Assembly (NCBI GenBank): GCA_002413425.1
Contig: DHWY01000002.1
Location: 105,868 to 129,180 of the forward strand
Reading direction: 5' to 3'
DNA from: Candidatus Saccharibacteria bacterium UBA5170
GTDB taxonomy: Bacteria; Patescibacteriota; Saccharimonadia; Saccharimonadales; Saccharimonadaceae
DNA: 23,313 bases
Below are positions 1 to 6,995 of this stretch, piece after piece. Positions within the stretch are counted from its first letter, which is position 1, and every line of letters begins with the position of its first letter. The notes beneath the pieces are model-generated. The model searched no databases and was not told the origin of the DNA. It worked only from the letters and a program-made list of their open reading frames with translations. The position numbers and the translations under genes were made by a program.

Positions 1-28
1 GCTTATGCTCGCCAAGCAGTCTCATCTC

Positions 29-37
29 TGTTATAAT
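29..37 (+). promoter_or_regulatory. Extended -10 promoter of der
   Basis: The bases TGTTATAAT form an extended -10 (TGn-TATAAT, hexamer 32-37). The der ATG at 49 lies only 11 nt after the hexamer, so the transcript leader would be about 5 nt. No clear -35 and no SD are visible. The same 11-mer (TCTGTTATAAT) precedes pth. Confidence 0.6.
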
Positions 38-48
38 TACCGACAGTT

Positions 49-1440
49 ATGGCTTCGAAACTCCCAACGGTTGCGATTATTGGTCAAGCGAACGTCGGTA
101 AGAGTTCGCTTTTTAATCGTCTGGTACGTTCACAGCAAGCAATTGTTGCCCGTGAAGCCGGCACCACTCGCGATAATGTCATCGGTCGCGTCGAACACAA
201 GCACCACAACTTTTGGCTGGTCGATACCGCTGGTCTCAAAGACCCTAATGATGAGTTCGAGGCCTCAATTCAAGAGCAGATTACCGAGGCTGCCGAGGCT
301 GCCGATGTCATCTTGGTGGTGGTTGATAGCAGCCAATATGTCAGCGACCAAGACCGAACGGTTGCCAAAAAAGCCCTACGCAGCAAAAAACCTGTCCTAT
401 TACTGACCAACAAAGCCGACCTCTCTGGCAGCCTGCCAATCGATGAATTCAAACGCCTCGGTATCAAAGAGATTATCCGCACCAGCGCCGAGCACAATCA
501 AGGTATGCTGGAAGTGCTTGATAGTATCGTCAAACTTATTCCCGCCAAATACGAAGAAATTCCCGACGACGTACTGCGCATCTCGCTTATCGGCCGACCA
601 AATGTTGGCAAGAGCTTTCTGTTTAATACACTGGCGGGTAAGCAGCAAGCTATCGTAGCCAATATCGCTGGCACAACCCGTGACGTCAACCGCATCGCAG
701 TTCGTTATGGCGCCCGTGACATCGAACTCCTCGATACGGCCGGCATGCGCAAACCCGGCAAGCAAGAAGTTGGGATCGAGAAGTTTAGCGTCCTGCGAAC
801 CCTTTCGGCAATCGAAGAGAGTGACGTCTGTCTGATGCTGATGGATGTTAACGAACTGAACACACAACTTGATCAACGACTAGCCGGTATCATCGACGAA
901 GCTGGCAAGGGAATGGTGATTGTAATTACGAAATGGGATAGCGTCGAAGACAAAGATGCCTATACTCGTGACGCCCTAGCGCCAACCATTGCCCGAACCT
1001 TCAAATTCACTCCTTGGGCACCGCTTATTTTCACCAGTAGCGTCACTGGTCAAAATGTTACCAAATTGTTCGACCTAGCGCTTGATATAGATGCCCGTCG
1101 CAAACAAGAGCTCAAAACTCGTCATCTGAATGACTTGCTCCAAAAACTGATTCAACGCCATCCACCAGCCGGCCTCAAGAACACGCATCCAAAGCTCCGT
1201 TATATCGTCCAAACCGACGTTTCACCTCCCTGGTTCGTGATTTACGGCAGTAATCTGAAGTATATCCACTGGAGCTATAAACGCTACCTCGAGCGCCATA
1301 TGCGCGAAACTTTCAATTTCGCTGGTACGCCAATTCGATTTAGTTTCCGCGACGAAAAACAAATCAAAGCTAATCGCGAAAAAGAGCAGGCTGACAAAGA
1401 AAAGCTCGCCAAAGAGACAATCGATCCAGAAACTAAGTAG
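49..1440 (+). CDS. der: Ribosome-assembly GTPase Der (EngA)
   Basis: A 463-aa protein with two tandem Era-like GTPase domains and a C-terminal KH-like domain, the signature of Der/EngA, which acts in 50S ribosomal subunit maturation. First domain: P-loop GQANVGKS (12-19), DTAG (59-62), NKAD (121-124). Second domain: P-loop GRPNVGKS (182-189), DTAG (229-232), TKWD (294-297). The C-terminus (about 350-440) contains the PPWFVIYG-like KH segment, followed by a charged Lys/Glu tail. The length fits the family. The first P-loop has QA where RP is usual, while the Lys and Ser are intact. The ATG at 49 is chosen because the GTPase fold begins at residue 7 and an extended -10 lies just upstream. A terminator follows, so it is probably monocistronic. 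Confidence 0.97.
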   Translation: MASKLPTVAIIGQANVGKSSLFNRLVRSQQAIVAREAGTTRDNVIGRVEHKHHNFWLVDTAGLKDPNDEFEASIQEQITEAAEAADVILVVVDSSQYVSDQDRTVAKKALRSKKPVLLLTNKADLSGSLPIDEFKRLGIKEIIRTSAEHNQGMLEVLDSIVKLIPAKYEEIPDDVLRISLIGRPNVGKSFLFNTLAGKQQAIVANIAGTTRDVNRIAVRYGARDIELLDTAGMRKPGKQEVGIEKFSVLRTLSAIEESDVCLMLMDVNELNTQLDQRLAGIIDEAGKGMVIVITKWDSVEDKDAYTRDALAPTIARTFKFTPWAPLIFTSSVTGQNVTKLFDLALDIDARRKQELKTRHLNDLLQKLIQRHPPAGLKNTHPKLRYIVQTDVSPPWFVIYGSNLKYIHWSYKRYLERHMRETFNFAGTPIRFSFRDEKQIKANREKEQADKEKLAKETIDPETK

Positions 1441-1456
1441 TTAATTTGATTTGCTG

Positions 1457-1488
1457 AAAAAACGCCCGCAAGGGCGTTTGTCTTTTTG
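1457..1488 (+). terminator. Intrinsic terminator after der
   Basis: The stem AAACGCCC / GGGCGTTT (1460-1467 and 1472-1479) has a GCAA loop and is followed by GTCTTTTTGCTTTTTT. It lies 17 nt after the der stop codon. Confidence 0.88.
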
Positions 1489-1499
1489 CTTTTTTGGTC

Positions 1500-1508
1500 T
1501 GTTATAAT
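1500..1508 (+). promoter_or_regulatory. Extended -10 promoter of pth (leaderless start)
   Basis: TGTTATAAT has its hexamer at 1503-1508. Only 7 nt separate it from the pth ATG at 1516, so transcription should begin at or next to the A of the start codon. It sits directly after the der terminator T tracts. No SD is present. Confidence 0.65.
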
Positions 1509-1515
1509 CAAACGT

Positions 1516-2091
1516 ATGAAATTAATCCTTGGCCAAGGTAACCCCGATAGCAAATACGACCGGACGCGACACAACGTCGGTTTTGCCAGCATCGATCAAT
1601 TTGCGCACCAGTATGGCTGTACCTGGTCAGAAAAAGCGAAGTTCAATGCCTTCGTGGCCGAAACTGTCGTCGAAGGCGAGAAAGTCCTCCTCGTCAAACC
1701 CACCACCTACTATAACGAAACTGGCCTTAGCGCCCGCAAACTGGTCGATTTTTACAACCTCGATCCAACAAACGATCTGTTGGTCATCCACGACGACCTC
1801 TCCTTACCATTTGGCACCATCCGAACCCGCAAACAGGGAAGTGATGCAGGTAATAACGGTATTAAATCGCTCAACAATCACCTCGGACCAAATTATCACC
1901 GTATTCGTATCGGCGTTTGGAGCGAGCTCCGCGACCGCATGGACGATGCTGAATTTGTCTTGTCGCGCTTTAACAAAGAAGAGTCCGAACAACTTGACGC
2001 CACTATACTACCCCACGTCGTCGAGCGAATTGAACAATTTTGCCAAGAATCACTTGAGGCCACTAGCCACAAGGCAATAATAACTACATAA
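1516..2091 (+). CDS. pth: Peptidyl-tRNA hydrolase
   Basis: A 191-aa protein of the bacterial Pth family, which cleaves the ester bond of peptidyl-tRNA released from stalled ribosomes. Family motifs visible: GQGNPDSKYDRTRHNVGF at the N-terminus with the catalytic His, KPTTYYNETG, the HDDL aspartate, and RIRIGV. Departures from the E. coli pattern: GNPG reads GNPD, the Met-Asn pair of the KPxTxMN loop reads Tyr-Asn, and the His of GGHNG reads Asn (AGNNG). The ATG at 1516 is chosen over an in-frame upstream start at 1486 because homologous sequence begins at MKLILGQGNP and the -10 box lies between the two. The tail is slightly extended. Confidence 0.95.
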   Translation: MKLILGQGNPDSKYDRTRHNVGFASIDQFAHQYGCTWSEKAKFNAFVAETVVEGEKVLLVKPTTYYNETGLSARKLVDFYNLDPTNDLLVIHDDLSLPFGTIRTRKQGSDAGNNGIKSLNNHLGPNYHRIRIGVWSELRDRMDDAEFVLSRFNKEESEQLDATILPHVVERIEQFCQESLEATSHKAIITT

Positions 2092-2103
2092 AAAAATTCA
2101 AAT

Positions 2104-2146
2104 AAAAAAGCGCCAGGTAAGGGTGGGCTTCACCTGGCGCTATTTT
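2104..2146 (-). terminator. GC-rich terminator hairpin, strongest on - strand
   Basis: The perfect 10-bp stem AGCGCCAGGT / ACCTGGCGCT (2109-2118 and 2132-2141) has a 13-nt loop. Read on the - strand it is followed by TTTTTATTT, a proper U tract. Read on + it is followed only by ATTTTACCC, so it may also serve as a weaker terminator for pth. Confidence 0.8.
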
Positions 2147-2350
2147 ACCCTTTAACCCACCCGTGGGCAAGCGTAACGGTCTCGATTAAATCGCAGATGT
2201 TCGCTGGTTAAAGGGGTTAGTATGCATGCAATGTTTTTAATGTTATCGAGTGGAGGGTAGTTACTAGATAACAACATTGCATGTACCCTAACTTACGTTA
2301 GAATAGGGGGTATAAGGTACTTTTGGTTAATCTCGCAATGCAACCAATCG
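2104..2350 (-). ncRNA. Candidate structured small RNA of unknown family
   Basis: This stretch has no ORF but has all the parts of an independent - strand RNA gene of about 245 nt: a promoter just upstream, a strong terminator and dense base pairing. Seen on the - strand, 5' to 3': outer GUACC/GGUAC around CUAAC-GUAA-GUUAG, a GNRA-capped hairpin (2288-2301); an 11-bp stem (2225-2235 with 2273-2283) stacked on a 6-bp stem (2242-2247 with 2267-2272); and a 10-bp stem (2148-2157 with 2206-2215) enclosing AGCG/CGCU and small hairpins. The 10-bp GC-rich terminator hairpin closes the 3' end. I do not see hallmarks of tmRNA, RNase P RNA, SRP RNA or 6S RNA. Exact ends are inferred. Confidence 0.6.
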
Positions 2351-2356
2351 TGTCTC

Positions 2357-2385
2357 ATATTAGCACGTGTTTGACATACTGTCAA
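2357..2385 (-). promoter_or_regulatory. Promoter of the - strand small RNA
   Basis: On the - strand, TTGACA (2385-2380), a 17-nt spacer, then TAATAT (2362-2357). The predicted start is near 2350. The -35 is half of the palindrome TTGACA-TAC-TGTCAA (2371-2385), whose other half is a TTGACA facing dprA. Confidence 0.65.
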
Positions 2386-2403
2386 TACTTACGGACATAA
2401 AAT
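2371..2403 (+). promoter_or_regulatory. Possible dprA promoter
   Basis: TTGACA at 2371-2376 faces dprA. The -10 is unclear: CATAAA (2396-2401, 19-nt spacer) or TAAAAT (2398-2403, 21-nt spacer). Either lies almost on the ATG at 2406, so any transcript would have little or no leader, or would start inside the current CDS. Confidence 0.35.
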
Positions 2404-2405
2404 AT

Positions 2406-3263
2406 ATGAAAATCAATAGCATATCACCTCTGAAGCATAAGTATCTACAGATTATTGATACTATTGCCAAGCCGCCTAAAAGATTATACTTTATTGGTAG
2501 TCTCCCTGAAGAGCGACGACCCTCAGTTGCAATTGTTGGCTCGCGTAAGCCAACCGCCTATGGGCGGGAGGTAACGTATCAGCTGAGCTATGATCTCGCG
2601 AAACGTGGCATAGTCATTATTAGTGGTCTTGCGCTGGGCGTTGATGGAATTGCCCACCGGGCGGCGCTGGAGGCAGGTGGCACCACACTCGCCATTCTGG
2701 CAAATGGCGTTGATACCATCTATCCGGCCACCCACAAAAGCCTGGCGGACGACATTATTAAACATGACGGCGCAATTATCAGCGAATACGAACCTGGGAC
2801 GCTAGCGCAGCAGTACCAGTTCCTTGAGCGCAATCGGATTGTCAGCGGCCTGTCGGACGCCGTTATCGTCACTGAGGCTGCAATTCGTAGCGGGACGCTA
2901 TCGACCGTTACCCACGCCCTAGAGCAGGGCAGGGAGGTATTTGTCGTCCCAGGTAACATCACCAGTCCGCTGTCGGCTGGTTGCAATGCGCTGATTAAGC
3001 AGGGCGCGCATCCGATTACCTGTGCCCAAGACGTGCTGGAGATTGTCGCACCAGACTTACTCAAGCCCCAACAAATGCTTCCCCTTGGCAACACGCCGCT
3101 GGAATCAACCATTATCGGCTTGATACAATCTGGTATTCGCGACGGCGATCAATTACAGCTGCAGGCCGAAGCGAGCGTCAGCGAATTTTCGCAAACGCTG
3201 ACCATGATGGAAATTACCGGTACCGTCCGCGCCCTTGGTGGTAATCAGTGGACATTACGATAA
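2406..3263 (+). CDS. dprA: DNA-processing protein DprA (Smf)
   Basis: A 285-aa DprA/Smf-family protein. DprA binds incoming single-stranded DNA and loads RecA during natural transformation. The Rossmann-like core is evident: VAIVGSRKPTAYGR, then SGLALGVDGIAHRAALEAGG, a YP motif (DTIYPATH), SEYEPG, ERNRIVSGLSDAVIVTEA, SGTLSTVTHALEQGR and VFVVPGN. The C-terminal 55 residues look like the DprA winged-helix domain (DGDQL, FSQTLTMMEITG, ending GGNQWTLR). The N-terminal SAM-like domain of longer homologues is reduced to about 35 residues. The ATG at 2406 is chosen because an upstream in-frame start (2367) would overlap the promoter elements. Saccharibacteria commonly keep competence genes, which fits acquisition of DNA from hosts. 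Confidence 0.95.
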   Translation: MKINSISPLKHKYLQIIDTIAKPPKRLYFIGSLPEERRPSVAIVGSRKPTAYGREVTYQLSYDLAKRGIVIISGLALGVDGIAHRAALEAGGTTLAILANGVDTIYPATHKSLADDIIKHDGAIISEYEPGTLAQQYQFLERNRIVSGLSDAVIVTEAAIRSGTLSTVTHALEQGREVFVVPGNITSPLSAGCNALIKQGAHPITCAQDVLEIVAPDLLKPQQMLPLGNTPLESTIIGLIQSGIRDGDQLQLQAEASVSEFSQTLTMMEITGTVRALGGNQWTLR

Positions 3264-3281
3264 CGCCCGCATCTTTGTCTC

Positions 3282-3298
3282 GGCATTTTACAAATGCC
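3282..3298. repeat. Perfect 7-bp inverted repeat over the topA -35
   Basis: GGCATTT-TAC-AAATGCC. It overlaps the topA -35 (TTTACA, 3287-3292). There is no T tract, so it is not a terminator; it could be an operator or fortuitous. Confidence 0.5.
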
Positions 3299-3315
3299 CA
3301 CAACTTGCGTACAAT
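3287..3315 (+). promoter_or_regulatory. topA promoter
   Basis: TTTACA (3287-3292), a 17-nt spacer, then TACAAT (3310-3315). The predicted start is near 3322, giving a leader of about 34 nt with no recognisable SD before the ATG at 3356. Confidence 0.6.
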
Positions 3316-3355
3316 AACGCATTGTGTTTAGCTGACAAGCAAGCACAACCAATTT

Positions 3356-5707
3356 ATGAAAAATCTAGTCATCGTCGAGTCACCAGCCAAAGCCAAAACT
3401 ATCGAGAAGTATCTCGGCAGTGATTTTAAAGTGTTATCAAGCGTCGGTCATATTCGCAGTATTGTCAAGAAAACCAAGAACGGAACGCCGCCAATTGATG
3501 TCAAAGATGGTTTTAAGACAATCTATGAAATTGACAGCGAAAAAAAGAAAACCGTCGCCGAACTGCGCAAAGCCCTCAAAGCTGCCGAAACCGTTTGGCT
3601 CGCGACTGATGAAGACCGAGAAGGGGAGGCGATTGCCTGGCACTTATGTGAAGTCCTCAAGCTCGACCCGACGGCAACCAAGCGAATCGTGTTTCACGAA
3701 ATCACAAAAAACGCCATCACCGAGGCCATCAAGCACCCGCGTACGGTTGATATGAGTCTCGTGCAAGCCCAACAAGCCCGTCAAATCCTTGACCGACTAG
3801 TTGGTTTTGAACTCTCACCAGTCGTCTGGCAAAAAGTCCCTGGCGGTAAATCGGCTGGTCGCGTCCAGTCACCAGCCGTCCGACTCCTCGTCGAACGCGA
3901 ACGGGAAATCAGCGCCTTCGAAGGCTCGGCTACCTTTAAGGTTGTTGCCGAATTTGAAGCCGCCGGCACGGCCATGAAGGCAGAACTGCCCAAACGTTTC
4001 AAAACAGAGCCAGAAGCTCAGACCTTCCTCGAAACGCTCCTTGACGCCACCTTCAGCGTCAGTGACGTCACGACCAGCCCGAGTGTTCGTAACCCTGGTC
4101 CACCGTTCACAACCAGTACTTTACAGCAAGAAGCTAACAGCCGCCTTGGTTTTGGCGCCAAAGCTACCATGTCATCTGCCCAAAAACTATACCAAGAAGG
4201 TAAGATAACTTATATGCGTACCGATTCGGTGAATCTCGGTAATGAAGCTAAAAATGCCGCCGCGGGTTATATTACGAGCACCTTCGGACAACAATACAGC
4301 CAAATCCGGAATTTTAAAACTAAATCCGCCAACGCTCAAGAGGCCCACGAAGCGATTCGACCAACCGATATTGCGCACGAACACGGAAGCAGCAACGAGT
4401 ACGACCAAAAACTCTACGACCTAATTCGTCGCCGCACCTTGGCGAGCCAAATGTCACCAGCCAAGCTCGAAAAAACCGTCGTGACGATTGCCATCTCCAC
4501 CAGTACCGAACGGTTTGAAGCCAAAGGCGAAATAATAATTTTCGATGGCTTCTTGAAAGTCTACGGTGGCAGCAAGAAAGACGCCGATATTTTACCGGCT
4601 GTATCTTCCGGCGATGCATTACCACTCCAGACCGCTAGCGCTCGTCAAGTGTTTGCCCGACCACCTGCCCGTTACAGCGAAGGTAGCTTGGTTAAAAAAC
4701 TCGAAGACCTTGGCATCGGTCGTCCGTCAACCTACGCTACTATTATTAATACTGTTCAAGTCCGTGGCTACGCCGAAAAAGGCGAGCTCGAGGGCACGCC
4801 GCGAGACGTTATTGTGCTAAGTCTGGCTGACAATACAATCACTCGGGACGTCGTTCAGGAAAAAACAGGTTCGGACCGCGGTAAACTCATCCCAACCCCA
4901 GGGGGAGAAGTGTTAACTGATTTCTTAACAGGTCACTTTGAAAAAATTGTTGATTACGACTTTACGGCGCATGTCGAACAAGAGTTTGACCTGATTGCTG
5001 ATGGAAAACTCAAACGTAACGATATGTTACAAGAATTCTACACGCCGTTTCATGATCTGATTGAGCGCTCGAGTGACATCAAACGCTCCGATGTCGCCCA
5101 AGCTCGTGAGATTGGCACTGACCCCAAAACAGGCAAACCTATCTTGGCTCGCTTCGGACGATTCGGGCCGATGCTTCAACTTGGCCTAGCTGAGGACGAG
5201 GGCGATAAGCCTCGCTTTGCACCTATGCCAGCCCATACCAAAATCGACACCGTCACGCTCGAACAAGCGCTGGTTGCCTTTACGCTACCCCGCGTAATCG
5301 GGGAGACGAGCGGGGGAGTTCCTATCAAAGCCAACGTTGGCCGCTTTGGTCCCTATATTCAAATTGATAAACTGTTTGTCAGCATCAAACCGCTCGACCC
5401 TCACACCATTTCTCTCGAGCGGGCCCTTGAGCTGTACGCCGCCAAGCTAAAGGTTGAAGCCGAAAAGAACATCACCGATTTTGGCGATGGTCTGAAGGTG
5501 CTAAACGGACGCTATGGCCCATATATCACCGACGGTGTCAAGAATGCCAAGATTCCAAAGGATATTGAGCCAAAAACGGTCACACACGAGCTAGCCAAAG
5601 AACTTATCGCCGCAGCCCCTGCCAGTAAAAAACGTCCCGTCCGTAAAACCGCCAGAACCACCGTAACAAAACGTCCCAAAAAACGTCCCGTTTCACCAAA
5701 AAAATAA
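3356..5707 (+). CDS. topA: DNA topoisomerase I (type IA)
   Basis: A 783-aa type IA topoisomerase that relaxes negative supercoils through a 5'-phosphotyrosine intermediate. The N-terminal TOPRIM domain begins at once (ESPAKAKTIEKYLG, then ATDEDREGEAIAWHL with the metal-binding acidic motif). QQARQILDRLVGFELSPVVW and SAGRVQSPAVRLLVERE follow. The active-site Tyr is Y286 in ITYMRTDS. HEAIRPT and LEDLGIGRPSTYATII complete the core. The C-terminus has three copies of a GR-F/Y-GP repeat (ARFGRFGPM, ANVGRFGPYI, LNGRYGPYI) of the TOPRIM C-terminal repeat type instead of Cys4 zinc fingers; I find only one cysteine in the protein. A Lys/Arg-rich tail of about 25 residues ends it. Confidence 0.97.
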   Translation: MKNLVIVESPAKAKTIEKYLGSDFKVLSSVGHIRSIVKKTKNGTPPIDVKDGFKTIYEIDSEKKKTVAELRKALKAAETVWLATDEDREGEAIAWHLCEVLKLDPTATKRIVFHEITKNAITEAIKHPRTVDMSLVQAQQARQILDRLVGFELSPVVWQKVPGGKSAGRVQSPAVRLLVEREREISAFEGSATFKVVAEFEAAGTAMKAELPKRFKTEPEAQTFLETLLDATFSVSDVTTSPSVRNPGPPFTTSTLQQEANSRLGFGAKATMSSAQKLYQEGKITYMRTDSVNLGNEAKNAAAGYITSTFGQQYSQIRNFKTKSANAQEAHEAIRPTDIAHEHGSSNEYDQKLYDLIRRRTLASQMSPAKLEKTVVTIAISTSTERFEAKGEIIIFDGFLKVYGGSKKDADILPAVSSGDALPLQTASARQVFARPPARYSEGSLVKKLEDLGIGRPSTYATIINTVQVRGYAEKGELEGTPRDVIVLSLADNTITRDVVQEKTGSDRGKLIPTPGGEVLTDFLTGHFEKIVDYDFTAHVEQEFDLIADGKLKRNDMLQEFYTPFHDLIERSSDIKRSDVAQAREIGTDPKTGKPILARFGRFGPMLQLGLAEDEGDKPRFAPMPAHTKIDTVTLEQALVAFTLPRVIGETSGGVPIKANVGRFGPYIQIDKLFVSIKPLDPHTISLERALELYAAKLKVEAEKNITDFGDGLKVLNGRYGPYITDGVKNAKIPKDIEPKTVTHELAKELIAAAPASKKRPVRKTARTTVTKRPKKRPVSPKK

Positions 5708-5753
5708 TTCGACCATACCACATAGGCTATATATAAAAAGTCCTAGAACACTC

Positions 5754-5784
5754 TTTACAAGACATGTCTATTTCATGCTATAAT
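5754..5784 (+). promoter_or_regulatory. Upstream promoter (P1) of the sigma-4/HARE gene
   Basis: Extended -10 TGCTATAAT (hexamer 5779-5784) with TTTACA (5754-5759) or TTACAA (5755-5760) at a 19- or 18-nt spacing. It lies 20-50 nt upstream of a second, better promoter. Confidence 0.5.
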
Positions 5785-5804
5785 GAGTTAAGTACATAAA
5801 ACGT

Positions 5805-5833
5805 TTGACATTATAAGTCTATTCTTATATAAT
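5805..5833 (+). promoter_or_regulatory. Consensus promoter (P2) of the sigma-4/HARE gene
   Basis: TTGACA (5805-5810), exactly 17 nt, then TATAAT (5828-5833): a perfect match to the sigma-70 consensus. The predicted start is about 5840, giving a leader of about 50 nt with an SD-like GGAGAGG before the ATG at 5892. Confidence 0.8.
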
Positions 5834-5891
5834 CATACATAAATACAATAACAAATTTTCTGAGGTGCGGCGGAGAGGAATTCTTAAACCG

Positions 5892-6941
5892 ATGAGCGAA
5901 CAAACAGACCAAGAACCAACAATTGATCTAAAAGCGGGCGTTACCGAAATCTTGTCAATCATTGAGCAAGAACGCGAGCGTGAAATTATTACTCGCCGGT
6001 TCGGTCTGTATGACCGTCGCGAAACACTTGAACAAATCGGTGAGCTCCTTGGCATTACTCGCGAACGCGTCCGCCAACTTGAAAAAGCAATTCTCATTCG
6101 CCTCAAGATTGCAGCCGAAGACGGTAAAATTGAATCCGTTACCACCCTCGAAAAAGTATTTATTCGTAATCTTACCGAGCTTGGACGAATCGCCCGTGTC
6201 CAGGATCTCGCTAATCGTCTTCTTGCTAAGGCAGCCGACCAACGAGAGAATGCTCATATCGCCTTCATCGCTGAGCTGGCTCCTGGCCTGACAGTCGTTA
6301 GCGAAAACGACAGCTACTTCCATGCTGTCGGTATTCGTGACTATGGTGACGAAAAGAAAATTCGCACAGCGGTTGACGAAATCGTTAAGACAATCAAGAA
6401 GCATGGCCAGCCACTCACTATCGAGCAGCTTCACGACCAGCTTGCATACGAGCACCCATCTCATGCACGCGCCCTGGCCAGTGTCAGTAAACTTTTGGCT
6501 CACCTCAAAGATAGTTGGGGACTGGTTAAATGGCCAACGGTCAATCCAAAGAATATTCGCGATAAAATCTATGTCATCTTGGCAGAGAACGGCAAACCGC
6601 TCCATTTTTCCGAAATCGCCAGTTCAATCAAAGATAGTAATTTCAAGCGAAAAGACGTCACGACTCAGGCTATCCACAACGAGCTTATCAAAGACAAGCG
6701 TTTTGTCCTGATTGGTCGCGGTATTTACGCGCTTGATAGCTGGGGCTTCAGCAAGGGGACTGTATCAGACATTATTGCTGATGTGCTCCGCGAATCTAAA
6801 GCACCGCTTCATCGCGATGAAATTGTTAAACGTGTCCTTGAAAGCCGTCAAGTTAAAGAGACGACTATTCTCTTGAACTTACAAAGCAAACCGCAGTTCA
6901 AACGTGTCGCCAAAGCGACCTATGGACTGGCCGAGAAGTAA
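5892..6941 (+). CDS. Sigma-70 region 4 / HARE winged-helix fusion regulator
   Basis: A 349-aa cytoplasmic protein. Residues 21-72 match sigma-70 region 4: EREREIITRRFGLYDRRETLEQIGELLGITRERVRQL, with the -35-recognition helix-turn-helix at 44-68. There is no region 2, so it cannot be a complete sigma factor. The rest looks like repeated winged-helix units of the HARE/RpoE-delta type, each with a P-L-h-x-x-E/Q-I/L core: around GQPLTIEQLHDQL, GKPLHFSEIASSI (ending FVLIGRGIYALDSWG) and KAPLHRDEIVKRV (ending ATYGLAEK). It could bind RNA polymerase or promoter DNA as an accessory subunit; this is inference from the domains. The ATG at 5892 is chosen because an SD-like GGAGAGG lies upstream. It is driven by two strong promoters and is probably highly expressed. 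Confidence 0.8.
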   Translation: MSEQTDQEPTIDLKAGVTEILSIIEQEREREIITRRFGLYDRRETLEQIGELLGITRERVRQLEKAILIRLKIAAEDGKIESVTTLEKVFIRNLTELGRIARVQDLANRLLAKAADQRENAHIAFIAELAPGLTVVSENDSYFHAVGIRDYGDEKKIRTAVDEIVKTIKKHGQPLTIEQLHDQLAYEHPSHARALASVSKLLAHLKDSWGLVKWPTVNPKNIRDKIYVILAENGKPLHFSEIASSIKDSNFKRKDVTTQAIHNELIKDKRFVLIGRGIYALDSWGFSKGTVSDIIADVLRESKAPLHRDEIVKRVLESRQVKETTILLNLQSKPQFKRVAKATYGLAEK

Positions 6942-6995
6942 CTAAGCGGGAACGTTGCCAAGTCGCCCCCGAGGTGAGACAATACAAGAGTAAAT

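Noticed and set aside
400..876. Open frame of 158 codons antisense to der
   Set aside because: It lies wholly inside a well-supported GTPase gene, has no recognisable motif, and follows from codon bias on the other strand.
1529..2080. Second + strand frame of 183 codons overlapping pth
   Set aside because: Out-of-frame shadow; the pth frame carries all the family motifs.
2104..2350. tmRNA, RNase P RNA, SRP RNA or 6S RNA as identity of the small RNA
   Set aside because: No tag ORF or CCA-like end, no RNase P core motifs, no SRP GGAA/GCAG apical loop, and no end-to-end closing hairpin as in 6S.
5955..6605. Open frame of 216 codons antisense to the sigma-4/HARE gene
   Set aside because: Long, but entirely antisense to a gene with clear domains and strong promoters. 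No motif or start signal of its own was seen.
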